From the IMG/VR virus record IMGVR_UViG_3300046004_000051, positions 1-26,232 of that record: a stretch of DNA of 26,232 nt. One strand, given 5' to 3'. Source of the DNA: a virus. Below the pieces are notes generated by a model. That model saw only the letters and a program-made list of their open reading frames with translations, did not search any database and was not told where the DNA came from. Of the stretch, positions 14,393 to 23,333 are shown one piece after another; within the stretch, counting starts at the first letter, position 1, and each line of letters starts with the position of its first letter. Both the position numbers and the translations under genes were made by a program.

Positions 14393-14412
14393 GATGGGGC
14401 TTCGGCCCCATC
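14393..14412 (+). terminator. UUCG-capped hairpin, weak terminator or processing site
   Basis: GATGGGGC-TTCG-GCCCCATC is a perfect 8-bp stem with a UUCG loop, starting 4 nt after the stop of the decoration gene. Only TTCCT follows instead of a T run, so full termination is doubtful. It may protect the mRNA end against exonucleases. Confidence 0.6.
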
Positions 14413-14428
14413 TTCCTAAAGGAAAATC

Positions 14429-15064
14429 ATGGCTACGAATACAAAACCTGTTGGTGTTGCATACGAAGACCCGTATCTAGACGGTGCGGTTATCAACAAC
14501 TCAACTATTACTGGTACGGTAACGTCTAGTGCAGTGTCTAACATTGCTGTGACAAACGCCACTACTGGTAGTAGCGATGCTGCTGCATCTACAACCACAC
14601 TCACCATGACGGGTGCTGGTGGCGTGGGCTGGGCAAGCAAATCGGACTTGGAAGCAAATGTTGCATTGGGCGCATACGCTAACGGTCTGTATGGCTACTT
14701 GGCATTTGGTGCAAGTGGGCGCGTAACTGGCTTGGCCTCGGGTACGGTTGGCGAAGTCGTCTTGTCTGCTGGTTGCACACAAGGAACCTACGCTGCAATT
14801 GAAGCTGAAGTTGGTATGCCTAGCGGCGCTGTAACCGGCACAAACACATCGTTTTTCTACTTGAGTTCATATGGTGCTGATAAAGCAACATTCGACACAA
14901 GCGGCACTTTGTTCAATTTGGCCGGAGTGACTAAAGGTTCTGGTAAGTTCCTGCAAGACACAACTTCTGGTGCAACAGCGCGTCCAACATCCGCAATCAA
15001 AGTGCTTACGCCTGATGGCATCCGCTATCTGCCGTTGTACTCTACTGCTGCTATCGCTGCTTAA
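14429..15064 (+). CDS. Putative virion structural protein (211 aa)
   Basis: The protein begins MATNTKPVGVAYEDPYLDGA and has a Thr/Ser/Val repeat-like segment (TITGTVTSSAVSN). It then has a compact Ala/Gly domain containing LGAYANGLYGYLAFGASGRV, EVVLSAGC and TYAAIEAEVGMP, and ends near IRYLPLYSTAAIAA. Its place just after the coat and decoration genes and the Gly/Thr-rich beta composition suggest a head surface or fiber-like protein. An AAAGGA site precedes the ATG. I recognise the general type from other phages but no characterised homolog. Confidence 0.7.
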   Translation: MATNTKPVGVAYEDPYLDGAVINNSTITGTVTSSAVSNIAVTNATTGSSDAAASTTTLTMTGAGGVGWASKSDLEANVALGAYANGLYGYLAFGASGRVTGLASGTVGEVVLSAGCTQGTYAAIEAEVGMPSGAVTGTNTSFFYLSSYGADKATFDTSGTLFNLAGVTKGSGKFLQDTTSGATARPTSAIKVLTPDGIRYLPLYSTAAIAA

Positions 15065-15066
15065 AG

Positions 15067-15228
15067 ATGATCACCCGTGAAGTGATTATGGAACGGGTGC
15101 AAAGTCTGCAAAAACAAGCCGAGCGTTTGCGTTCCGATTTGGATGCAACGCTCGGTGCGTTACAAGATTGCGGATACTGGCTTGAGCAATTGAAACAGGA
15201 AAACACTGATGTCACTGATTTATCTTGA
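15067..15228 (+). CDS. Small coiled-coil protein (53 aa)
   Basis: ATG 15067 follows the previous stop by 2 nt, and the gene overlaps the next one by 20 nt. The product, starting MITREVIMERVQSLQKQAER, is almost entirely helical, with heptad-like Leu/Val/Ala spacing, and ends in LEQLKQENTDVTDLS. It is too short for most gene finders but has clear frame packing. Its role is unknown. Similar small coiled-coil proteins occur before gp4-like genes. Confidence 0.65.
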   Translation: MITREVIMERVQSLQKQAERLRSDLDATLGALQDCGYWLEQLKQENTDVTDLS

Positions 15229-15406
15229 TCATCCAATACACGGTAGGAAAATTGCTACTATGGAACTTGAAGCCGTATTTGATGAAACAAACGGCTGGAC
15301 ACGCTACAATCCAGAAACGCCTTCGGACTCCGAAGAAGCGGCTCCCGTTAACACACTCGGGATAAAGCGCAAATACACCCGTAAGGTGGAAACTGAAGGA
15401 GTCTGA
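15209..15406 (+). CDS. Small conserved-type phage protein (65 aa)
   Basis: The ATG at 15209 lies inside the end of the 53-aa gene, implying coupling. The protein starts MSLIYLDHPIHGRKIATMEL and ends in KRKYTRKVETEGV. It has an N-terminal strand region and an acidic middle (PSDSEEAAP). This arrangement is familiar from phage genomes but has no known role. An AAGGAG sequence in its last codons is the ribosome site for the gp4-like gene 2 nt downstream. Confidence 0.7.
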   Translation: MSLIYLDHPIHGRKIATMELEAVFDETNGWTRYNPETPSDSEEAAPVNTLGIKRKYTRKVETEGV

Positions 15407-15408
15407 GC

Positions 15409-16125
15409 ATGACAACGTACACCGCTGGCGATCAAATTAATCGGGCACTTCGTTTGCTCGGCGTGTTGGCCGAAGGTGAAACGCCGTCTGCTGCCATGTC
15501 TCAAGACGCTTTGATGGCAATGAACCAAATGATCGACTCGTGGTCTATTGAGCGATTGTCTGTATTTTGTACACAAGATCAAGTATTTACTTGGCCTGCC
15601 GGCGAGTACATTCGCACCCTTGGCCCCTCTGGTAACTTTATCGGCCTGCGTCCTGTAATGCTGGATGACGCTACTTACTTCCGTGATCCGGGCACAAACG
15701 TGTCCTTTGGCATTAAGTTTATTAACCAGCAGCAGTACAACGGCATTGCCGTCAAGACTGTAACCAGCACGTATCCGCAGGTCTGCTTTGTGAACATGGG
15801 ATTCCCCGACATCACCATGTCGATTTACCCCCGGCCAACTCGTGACCTTGAGTGGCATTTTGTGTCAGTGCAGGAACTGAGCAACCCCGCCACCTTGGCG
15901 ACTGATTTGTTTTTTCCACCAGGTTACTTGCGGGCGTTTACCTACAATCTGGCGATGGAAATAGCACCTGAGTTTGGCGTAGAGCCCAGCCCACAGGTGT
16001 CGCGCATCTCCATGACCAGCAAGCGTAACCTAAAGCGTATCAATAACCCTGACGATGTAATGTCTATGCCTTACGCCATTGTGGCAACGCGGCAACGGTT
16101 CAACATCTACGCCGGTAACTATTAA
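15409..16125 (+). CDS. Tail accessory factor, P22 gp4 type (head-to-tail adaptor)
   Basis: This 238-residue protein begins MTTYTAGDQINRALRLLGVL, then MNQMIDSWSIERLSVF and a QVFTWPAGEYIRTLGPSG strand pair. DITMSIYPRPTRDLEWHFVS and a FFPPGYLRAFTYNLAMEIAPE helix follow. These are features of the P22 gp4 family, whose members ring the portal after packaging and start tail assembly. P22 gp4 is shorter (166), and many homologs in other phages are about 200-240, as here. Its stop shares an A with the next ATG (TAATG), and the next gene is the gp10-like partner, as in P22. Confidence 0.88.
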   Translation: MTTYTAGDQINRALRLLGVLAEGETPSAAMSQDALMAMNQMIDSWSIERLSVFCTQDQVFTWPAGEYIRTLGPSGNFIGLRPVMLDDATYFRDPGTNVSFGIKFINQQQYNGIAVKTVTSTYPQVCFVNMGFPDITMSIYPRPTRDLEWHFVSVQELSNPATLATDLFFPPGYLRAFTYNLAMEIAPEFGVEPSPQVSRISMTSKRNLKRINNPDDVMSMPYAIVATRQRFNIYAGNY

Positions 16126-17567
16126 TGAAAACCCAGATTCTTGGTTCAGCGTATGTTGCTCGCAGCGTCAACGCTGCCGACAATCGCATGGTCAATCTGT
16201 TCCCAGAGGTCATTCCAGAAGGCGGCAAGGAGGCGGGGTTTCTTAACCGCGCCCCCGGCCTCAAGTTGCAGCAAACTGTAGGCACCGGCCCAATCCGGGC
16301 TTTGTGGGCACACCAGACCAATGGTTCTGACTTCTACGTTGTCTCGGGTACTGAGTTTTTTAAACTGACAAGCCTGACAGGTACACCCGTTAAGCTGGGC
16401 AATGTGTCTGGCACTGGGCCTGTCTCGATTGCTGACAACGGCACGCAGATATTTCTTGCGGCCAACGGGCCAAGTTACATCTACAACGAGGTTACTAACG
16501 TCTTTGCCCAGATTACAGACCCTGACTTCCCAGGCGCGGTGACGGTGGCTTACCTTGACGGCTATTTCGTATTTAACCAGCCCAACAGCCAGTTCATCTG
16601 GGTGTCGCAACTGCTAGATGGCACATCAGTTGACCCGCTAGACTTTGCAAGCGCCGAAGGCTCTCCAGACGGCGTGGTGGGCCTTATTGCCGACCACCGC
16701 GAACTGTGGGTGTTTGGAACCGATTCGGTTGAGGTCTGGTACAACTCTGGTGCGGTTGATTTTCCCTTGCAGCGCATCCAAGGCGCGTTTAACGAGATTG
16801 GTTGCGTGTCGGCGTACACCATCGCCAAGATGGACAACGGCCTGTTCTGGTTGGGCACAGACGCCCGTGGGCAGGGTATCGTCTACCGCGCTAATGGCTA
16901 CACTGGCGTTCGCATCTCCACCCATGCAATAGAGTACGCTATTGCTCAATACGGCAATATCTCGGACGCCATTGCCTACACCTACCAGCAAGAAGGCCAC
17001 GCTTTTTACGTGCTGACCTTTCCAAGCGGTAACGCCACATGGGTCTATGACGTTTCAACGCAAGCCTGGCACGAGCGTGCTGGCTTTGACAACGGTGAAT
17101 TTATGAGGCACCGCAGCAACTGCCAGTGCAACTTTGGCGGCAACATCATTGTTGGCGACTTTCAGAACGGCAACATCTATACGTTTGACTTGGATGTGTA
17201 CGCTGACAATGGCGGCATCCAAAAATGGTTGCGGTCATGGCGGGCGCTGCCTACTGGTCAAAACAACCTCAAACGCACCGCGCAGCACAGCTTGCAACTG
17301 GACTGCGAAACTGGCGTAGGGCTAAATACCGGCCAAGGTTCTGACCCTGAAGTTATGTTGCGCTGGTCGGATGACGGCGGCCACACATACTCAAACGAAC
17401 ATTGGGCATCAATTGGCAAAATTGGCGCTTACGGGCACAGGACTTTCTGGCGGCGTCTGGGCATGACTTTAAAGCTGCGCGATAGGGTCTATGAGCTTTC
17501 TGGCACTGATCCGGTAAAAATTGCCATCGTGGGCGCGGAACTGATCATAAGCCCAACCAATGCCTAA
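16125..17567 (+). CDS. Packaged-DNA stabilization protein, P22 gp10 type
   Basis: This 480-residue protein, close to the 472 of P22 gp10, forms the tail hub below gp4 and retains packaged DNA. It starts with QILGSAYVARSVNAADNRMV and NLFPEV, with GFLNRAPGL nearby. A beta-propeller-like series of repeats follows (FYVVSGTEFFKL, ADNGTQIFLAANG, AYLDGYFVFNQPNSQFIW, ADHRELWVFGTDSVEVWY, DNGLFWLGTDARG). The propeller pattern and gene order make the call firm. The next gene starts within its last codons (8-nt overlap). Confidence 0.9.
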   Translation: MKTQILGSAYVARSVNAADNRMVNLFPEVIPEGGKEAGFLNRAPGLKLQQTVGTGPIRALWAHQTNGSDFYVVSGTEFFKLTSLTGTPVKLGNVSGTGPVSIADNGTQIFLAANGPSYIYNEVTNVFAQITDPDFPGAVTVAYLDGYFVFNQPNSQFIWVSQLLDGTSVDPLDFASAEGSPDGVVGLIADHRELWVFGTDSVEVWYNSGAVDFPLQRIQGAFNEIGCVSAYTIAKMDNGLFWLGTDARGQGIVYRANGYTGVRISTHAIEYAIAQYGNISDAIAYTYQQEGHAFYVLTFPSGNATWVYDVSTQAWHERAGFDNGEFMRHRSNCQCNFGGNIIVGDFQNGNIYTFDLDVYADNGGIQKWLRSWRALPTGQNNLKRTAQHSLQLDCETGVGLNTGQGSDPEVMLRWSDDGGHTYSNEHWASIGKIGAYGHRTFWRRLGMTLKLRDRVYELSGTDPVKIAIVGAELIISPTNA

Positions 17568-18333
17568 CCTTAATACCCAAATCACGCCGCCCCGCGTGCC
17601 GCTTACTGACGAGCGCACGGGGGCAGTGGCGCGTGAGTGGTATCGCTGGTTTTACAACATTTACAACATTACGGGCGGGGCGCTTGGCATCACGCCGGTT
17701 ATTAACGGCGGCACGGGGCTAGGGACTATTCCTACAAACGGCCAATTGCTGATCGGCAATGGCACAGGGTATACCCTTAACACGCTAGGTTTTGGCGCTG
17801 GCATCTCAGTCACCAACGGTTTAGGCACCATTACGGTAGCCAACACGGGCGTGCTGTCGTTTGCAGGCGGCACTACTGGCCTGACCCCCGCAGCGGCCAC
17901 CACGGGCGCTGTGACGCTTGCGGGCACCTTGATTGCAATCAATGGCGGCACAGGGTTTGGCTCTTACGCTATTGGCGATTTGTTGTACGCGAACACAACA
18001 ACTACTTTGGCAAAACTGTCTGATGTTGCTACTGGCAACGCGCTTATCTCGGGCGGCGTGGGCGTTGCGCCAGCGTGGGGCAAGATTGGCTTGACAACCC
18101 ATGTCAGCGGCATACTGACTGTGCCTAATGGCGGCTCGGGCGCGGCGACTTTAACTGGCTATGTCAAGGGCAATGGCGCTGCGGCTTTTACGGCAGCGGC
18201 TACAATCCCCAACACTGACATTACTGGCTTGGGCACCATATCCGTCAAGAACATTGGCGCAACTGGATCATTCACCACCGTCGATCTAAAGACAGTCACT
18301 GTCACTGACGGCATCATTACAAGCATCGTATGA
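17560..18333 (+). CDS. Short fiber or tail-needle-like protein
   Basis: This 257-residue protein lies exactly where P22 keeps its tail needle gene (26). The N-terminus, PPRVPLTDERTGAVAREWYR and the following WFYNIYNI, looks like an attachment segment. The remainder is made of Gly/Thr repeats such as INGGTGLGTIPTNGQLLIGN, seen again around INGGTGFGSYAIGDLLY and VPNGGSGAATLTGYVKGNG, typical of trimeric fiber shafts. P22 gp26 is instead a coiled coil, so this may be a beta-type plug, a short fiber, or a second receptor-binding protein. Confidence 0.72.
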   Translation: MPNLNTQITPPRVPLTDERTGAVAREWYRWFYNIYNITGGALGITPVINGGTGLGTIPTNGQLLIGNGTGYTLNTLGFGAGISVTNGLGTITVANTGVLSFAGGTTGLTPAAATTGAVTLAGTLIAINGGTGFGSYAIGDLLYANTTTTLAKLSDVATGNALISGGVGVAPAWGKIGLTTHVSGILTVPNGGSGAATLTGYVKGNGAAAFTAAATIPNTDITGLGTISVKNIGATGSFTTVDLKTVTVTDGIITSIV

Positions 18334-18668
18334 TTCAGCACCATTTCAGCGCAGGCGTCTACGCTAAAGAAACGCACATTCCTGCGGGAAGCATTCTTGT
18401 ACAGCACAAGCACAAGTTTGATCATTTGTCCATCCTTGCTGCCGGTTCGGTAGAATTGATCGTAGACGGCGTTAAATCTGTTATCCATGCCCCAGCGTGT
18501 ATAACGATTGAAGCAAATAAGCATCATGGCGTAAAATCGTTAACAGATGTGGTGTGGTACTGTATTCACGCAACTGAATGCACTGACACTGATGAAATAG
18601 ATGAAGTGTTGATTGTGACCGGCAATACTGCCGAAATGCACGAATTAGCCGAAAGTTTGAAGGAGTAA
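18330..18668 (+). CDS. Cupin-fold protein in the tail module
   Basis: This 112-residue protein fits the first cupin motif: G20, H26, H28, H32 and G39, with His in place of the usual Glu at position 32. Motif 2 is around PACITIEANKHHG, with H65/H66. This would be a single metal-binding cupin barrel. The strands HLSILAAGSVELIVDG and VWYCIHATE support the fold. No substrate can be read off. The gene overlaps its upstream neighbour by ATGA, and its last codons contain the AAGGAG site of the next gene. The P22 equivalent position holds gene 14, so a virion assembly role is possible, or a moron enzyme. Confidence 0.8.
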   Translation: MIQHHFSAGVYAKETHIPAGSILVQHKHKFDHLSILAAGSVELIVDGVKSVIHAPACITIEANKHHGVKSLTDVVWYCIHATECTDTDEIDEVLIVTGNTAEMHELAESLKE

Positions 18669-18671
18669 ACC

Positions 18672-19400
18672 ATGCCTTTCTCATTTCTTATACCTGCCGC
18701 TGCCAGTTTAATTGGTGGCAGTATGCAAGCAAGTGCTGCTAAAAGTGCAGCAAATACATCAGCAGCAGCAGCCAATCGTGCAGCTGACCTGCAATACAAG
18801 ATGTTCCAAGAGCAAACAAAATTGCAGGAACCCTACCGTAAAGCAGGTGTCAATGCGCTGGGTAAACTTCAAACTGCTGCTGAATATACTCCGTTTGGCA
18901 TGAGTCAGTTTCAAGCTGATCCTGGTTACGCCTTTCGACTGGGTGAGGGTCAGAAAGCTCTTGAGCGAAGTGCTGCTGCCCGTGGCGGGTTGATCTCAGG
19001 TGGTGCGTTAAGAGCCGCCACTCGATATGGTCAAGAAGCAGGTTCACAAGAATACACCAACGCATTTAACCGCTATCAGACCGAGCGTGCTGCGCGTTTA
19101 CAACCATTGCAAAGTCTTGCTGGTGTTGGACAAACATCCGCAAATACTCTTGGTCAAGCAGCAGGTCAGTACGGTGCCAATGTTGGCAATCTGTACGGTC
19201 AGCAAGGCAATGTGCAAGGCAATGCGTTGATGGCAGGTGCACAAGCACGCACATCGTCGTATGGCGATATTGCCAAACTGTACGGTCAAACAAACCCACA
19301 ATTCGGTGGTATGTTTGGCGGTGGTGGCAGCAGTGGCGGTGGCTCTGCAATTGGATATTCAGACCCATACGCAAGATTTTCTTACGGGTCAAACGCTTAA
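18672..19400 (+). CDS. DNA transfer/ejection protein, gp7-like
   Basis: This 242-residue protein has a hydrophobic N-terminus (FLIPAAASLIGGSM). An Ala-rich helix AAKSAANTSAAAANRAADLQ and a QEQTKLQEPYRKAGVNALGK segment follow. GYAFRLGEGQKALERSAAAR and FNRYQTERAARLQPLQSLAG come next. These are hallmarks of small ejection proteins carried in the head and injected with DNA into the envelope. The C-terminus is Gly/Ser-rich. Gene order (first of three between tail hub and lysis) matches P22 7-20-16. An AAGGAG Shine-Dalgarno overlaps the cupin stop. Confidence 0.82.
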   Translation: MPFSFLIPAAASLIGGSMQASAAKSAANTSAAAANRAADLQYKMFQEQTKLQEPYRKAGVNALGKLQTAAEYTPFGMSQFQADPGYAFRLGEGQKALERSAAARGGLISGGALRAATRYGQEAGSQEYTNAFNRYQTERAARLQPLQSLAGVGQTSANTLGQAAGQYGANVGNLYGQQGNVQGNALMAGAQARTSSYGDIAKLYGQTNPQFGGMFGGGGSSGGGSAIGYSDPYARFSYGSNA

Positions 19401-19409
19401 GGACTGATC

Positions 19410-20918
19410 ATGGCACTTAATTTCGGAATCCTTCAGCCGGTGAATATCGGTGGTCAGTTTATGGCCGGGCGCCAGCAAGCCCAAGAACAAACACAAAGAA
19501 ACGAACTCGCACAGCAGCAAGCCTCAATACGTGAACAAGAGATGGGGATGCGCCAACAAGAGATGGGAATGCGTCAGCAGGAAGCTACCGAAAGAGCCGA
19601 AGACCGCGCAACCAAACTTGCAAATGCTGAAAAACGTAATAAGTTTCTGACAAATTTGTCTATCCAGATGGAAAAAGGTGGTCACAAATTAAATCGTCAA
19701 ACGCTAAGTTCCATGATGAATTTTGGTCTTCAGTCAAACGAAGACTCGTTAGTTAAGTTGGCAGGCGAGGGGTTGAAAGCACTGGATGAGCAAGATCAAT
19801 TTGCCAGCATTATGGGCGGCGGTGCCCCAGCGGCAGTCCGGCCCCCGGTCACACCCGGTGCTTTAGGCAGCGGCACATTTGATCCAAATGCTCCGACACC
19901 TGTTGCACCCATGAATGCGTTGGCACCGACTGCTGAACCTGTTGCGCCCGTGAATGCGTTGGCACCAACTGCCGGACCAGATCAAGCTGCTGTCGGTGAA
20001 ATGCGCCGTAAGCGTGATCAATTACTGGCAATGGGTACGACACGGAGTATTGCAGCAGCCAATGCATTGGACAGAGATATCGCATTGGCGTCCAAAACAT
20101 CTGATACACCAGAAATTGTTACGATGCGGGCACTGGGTTACCCACCCACGCAGGCTGGGTATCAGGCTTATCGTGATGCCCAACGACAAGAGCGAATGCT
20201 TACGCCGCTTGAGGAGGCTCAAAGAATACGGATTGCACAAGCCAGTCGTCCACCCGGTGCCGGTGTTGCAAAGGCACCCTCTGGCTATCGAGTTACCCCA
20301 ACTGGAGAATTGGAACCAATACCTGGAGGCCCTGCCGCAGGCAAACCAATGACAGATTTGCAAAAACAAGCGTACAGAAAAGATTTTGCAAACGACACAT
20401 CAAAAATTAAATCGGCAACTGATACAGCAGATGAACTGGAAAAGTTAACTGATGAGTTGGTCGGTAATCCAGATAAGAAAATTCCCCCGCATCCGGGTCT
20501 AGGTGGCATTACGGGCTACACTGGTATGTTGCCTTCACTTCCAACAGGTGAGGCAGCCAAAGCAGAACAAAAGTTAGAAACCTTTAAAGGAAAAATCAAG
20601 GCACTTGGGCGCGCAATTGCATCGCAAGAAGGCAAACTTGGAAACATGGCAGTTCAAGAATGGCAAATGGTTTCAGACGCTGTTCAAGCAATTAAGCCAA
20701 CTGCTGGAAATCTTGACGAACAGATGCGCGATGTTGTTCGCCAAGCACGTGTGCTTTCTAAGAACATGCAGGACAAGTTTGATCTTACATATGAGGAAAC
20801 CCCATCTGTTGCTGGTAAACCTGCTGCTGCGCCCGCTGCTGCGCCCGCTGCTGGTGGTAAACTGTCTTCAACGGAACAAGCCGAGTTAGATGCACTTCGC
20901 AAACGATTTGGGAAATAA
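19410..20918 (+). CDS. Ejection/internal virion protein, gp20-like
   Basis: This 502-residue protein is mainly helical. Near the N-terminus a coiled coil contains the exact tandem heptad EMGMRQQ at 44-50 and 51-57. The middle (about 155-190) carries a duplicated Pro/Ala linker, PVAPMNALAPTAEP and PVAPVNALAPTAGP, with matching DNA repeats. Near the C-terminus is an Ala/Pro run (APAAAPAAGGK) before a short final helix. The layout and place after the gp7-like gene suggest the second ejection protein. Direct homology to P22 gp20 is not evident by eye. Confidence 0.7.
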   Translation: MALNFGILQPVNIGGQFMAGRQQAQEQTQRNELAQQQASIREQEMGMRQQEMGMRQQEATERAEDRATKLANAEKRNKFLTNLSIQMEKGGHKLNRQTLSSMMNFGLQSNEDSLVKLAGEGLKALDEQDQFASIMGGGAPAAVRPPVTPGALGSGTFDPNAPTPVAPMNALAPTAEPVAPVNALAPTAGPDQAAVGEMRRKRDQLLAMGTTRSIAAANALDRDIALASKTSDTPEIVTMRALGYPPTQAGYQAYRDAQRQERMLTPLEEAQRIRIAQASRPPGAGVAKAPSGYRVTPTGELEPIPGGPAAGKPMTDLQKQAYRKDFANDTSKIKSATDTADELEKLTDELVGNPDKKIPPHPGLGGITGYTGMLPSLPTGEAAKAEQKLETFKGKIKALGRAIASQEGKLGNMAVQEWQMVSDAVQAIKPTAGNLDEQMRDVVRQARVLSKNMQDKFDLTYEETPSVAGKPAAAPAAAPAAGGKLSSTEQAELDALRKRFGK

Positions 20919-20920
20919 TT

Positions 20921-23332
20921 ATGGACCCTCGTGAAGAACTGACGGCATTGCGCCGCATGGCTGAACTAGAGGCTAGGGCGTCTGGGCAAGTTAGCAGCGG
21001 TGTGCCTGTTGGTCGTCAAGGCGTCACTGGAATTACTCAACAACCATTAACTGGCGTTAGTGGTGTAATGGAATCTATTGGCGCACCATTTCAAGCATTG
21101 TCTGAAGGCATTATTAAAGGTGGCGGCAATGTCATGTTTGGTGGTCAGCAACTTGTCGGAAAAGGATTGTCGGCACTGGGTGCGACTAAAACAGGTCAGT
21201 CACTAATCGAAGATGCGTTACGGAGACAAGCCGAGTCACAGACCCGTGTTGCACCGTTTAAACAAGAATATCCAGTCTCTACGGGAATTGGTGAATACGG
21301 TACAGAGGCCGCAATACTAGCGCCTTTAGGTGGTGTACTCGCTAAACCAGTTGCGGCTTTAGCAACCCGCGCTCCAGCACTTGCGCCAGCACTTGCACCA
21401 GTTGCAAACGCGCTACGTTCCTCGGGTTTTAGTTCGGGACTGGTTACAAAGGGCGCTCCATTGGCAACACGTGCTGCCGACATAGGTGCGCGAATCGTAG
21501 GTGGTGGTGTCACAGGTGGAGCAACTGCTGCACTTACGAACCCTGATGAGATAAGCACGGGTGCTGGTGTTGGTGCGGGTCTAGCTGTTGCAGCACCCCC
21601 ACTGGTAAAGATAACAGCAAAAAGCCTTGGGTTTTTGAAAGATGCGTTTACTGGTCGATTGGGTGAAGTTGGTGCCGGAAGAATTGCCCGTGATGTAGCA
21701 GGTGATCGTATCGGTGCTATTCGTGCAGCACTGCTTGCATCACCTGCCGATGTTACGGCAGCCCAAGCCACATCGGGCATTCAGAAAGATGCTTGGCAAG
21801 CCCTTGGGGCTATGACTAGCAAAACTGATGACATTTCATCATTGTTAAAACGTCAGGCAGCAGACGATCTAGCGCAACTGCAACGCATGGCTGAAGGTGG
21901 AAACGCCACTGAAATGCGGGCGGCATATGAGCAATCAATTAAACGATTGAATCAGTTAACTGCCGATATGCGTAATGTTGAACTGCAAGCAGCTAACCAA
22001 GCCAATCAAACCATAAACCAGTTAGCACCACAATTGGAACAACGTCAAGCATCTATGATCAATGCTTTGCGTGAAGGCATGCCTGCAAACTTACCATCTG
22101 GTGCGGCTGGCACTCCAACGCCCGGAGTGTCTGGAATTCATGCGGGTACGGAAGCATTGCAACGTGCAAATGTTGCTGATGATGCCGCTAGACGGTTAAT
22201 GGTTTCCCGTTCTCAAGGCGCTCGCGGTATGGTTTCAGAAGGACCAGTTCCGGGTGTAAACGATAGGCGTGTTGAAAGTGCTAACCGATTCGTGTCGGAA
22301 CAATGGCAAGAAACATCTGATGCTTTTGCAGAGATTGCCAAACAGCGTCGCGCAGAAGCCGGGCTTATTGAACGTCAAATTGGCAGCTTGGAGGACTACG
22401 GGTTGCGCCCACTGGACGCTGGCAGCATCACCGCAGCAATTGACACAAAACTTTCCACACCGGGACTTCGTGCAAGTTCCAATATGACCAAAGTATTGCA
22501 AGCTGTCAAAGAAGATATTGCTAATTTGACCGCCAAAGGGGGCGGCGTTATTGACGCACATGATTTATACACTCTTCGCAAAGAAGGTATCAATGAGCGA
22601 ATTATGCAGATTCTTGGTCAAACTGATCCAAAAGTCAGTGCCAAAGTAACACGGGGTGTGCTTCAAGAAGTTCGCCCATTGATTGATGATGCCATTGAAA
22701 AAGCTGGCGGTACTGGCTGGAGAGATTACCTTAAGACTTACTCGCAAGGAATGCAGTCAATTGACCAAAAAGCAATGGCTGCGGAAGCTGCGCGGCTGTT
22801 TAAAGATTCGCCGCAAGAGTATGTGCGGCTGGTGCGGGGCAACAACCCAGACGCGGTGGAGGCTATATTCGGCCCTGGCAGCTATGACATCTTTAAAGAA
22901 ATGGGCAGCAAGATGCCCACGTTGGAAAAACTAGCGTCCAATGTTGAACGTACAGCGTCAATGAAGGAAGCAGCAGCAGCAGGCACAGAAAAACTGGGCG
23001 ATGTTATTGGCGCTGATTCGTTTCGCTTCCGTATTCCATTTGTATTGTCTAAGGGTGCGACTGCCGCAAACGTAACATTAGACATGTTGGAAAAACGACT
23101 GGATAAAAAAATATTTAGTGAACTGCAAAAAGGCATGGCATCTGGTAAAAGTGCTTTGGAGATGCTTGATACACTACCTGCATCTGACCGTAGCAAGGTT
23201 CTTCGTGTGCTGGCCGATCCGTCATCGTGGGGTAAAACTGGTGCCGTTGCCGCAAGAGTTGTAACACGTCAAGAACAACCTAACAAATTGGCACCAACTT
23301 CTACAAACGTTAACGCACTGACAGGTCAATAA
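20921..23332 (+). CDS. Large ejection/internal virion protein, gp16-like
   Basis: This 803-residue protein begins MDPREELTALRRMAELEARA, an N-terminus common in the last ejection gene of such clusters. Residues roughly 125-235 are Ala/Gly/Pro-rich and weakly hydrophobic, including APALAPALAPVANAL and VGGGVTGGATAAL, and could insert into membrane. The rest is helical, with long Gln/Ala coiled-coil stretches around 330-390 and 480-620. In P22, gp16 is needed for DNA to cross the inner membrane. The assignment rests on order, size and composition. It starts 2 nt after the previous stop. Confidence 0.72.
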   Translation: MDPREELTALRRMAELEARASGQVSSGVPVGRQGVTGITQQPLTGVSGVMESIGAPFQALSEGIIKGGGNVMFGGQQLVGKGLSALGATKTGQSLIEDALRRQAESQTRVAPFKQEYPVSTGIGEYGTEAAILAPLGGVLAKPVAALATRAPALAPALAPVANALRSSGFSSGLVTKGAPLATRAADIGARIVGGGVTGGATAALTNPDEISTGAGVGAGLAVAAPPLVKITAKSLGFLKDAFTGRLGEVGAGRIARDVAGDRIGAIRAALLASPADVTAAQATSGIQKDAWQALGAMTSKTDDISSLLKRQAADDLAQLQRMAEGGNATEMRAAYEQSIKRLNQLTADMRNVELQAANQANQTINQLAPQLEQRQASMINALREGMPANLPSGAAGTPTPGVSGIHAGTEALQRANVADDAARRLMVSRSQGARGMVSEGPVPGVNDRRVESANRFVSEQWQETSDAFAEIAKQRRAEAGLIERQIGSLEDYGLRPLDAGSITAAIDTKLSTPGLRASSNMTKVLQAVKEDIANLTAKGGGVIDAHDLYTLRKEGINERIMQILGQTDPKVSAKVTRGVLQEVRPLIDDAIEKAGGTGWRDYLKTYSQGMQSIDQKAMAAEAARLFKDSPQEYVRLVRGNNPDAVEAIFGPGSYDIFKEMGSKMPTLEKLASNVERTASMKEAAAAGTEKLGDVIGADSFRFRIPFVLSKGATAANVTLDMLEKRLDKKIFSELQKGMASGKSALEMLDTLPASDRSKVLRVLADPSSWGKTGAVAARVVTRQEQPNKLAPTSTNVNALTGQ

Positions 23333-23333
23333 G

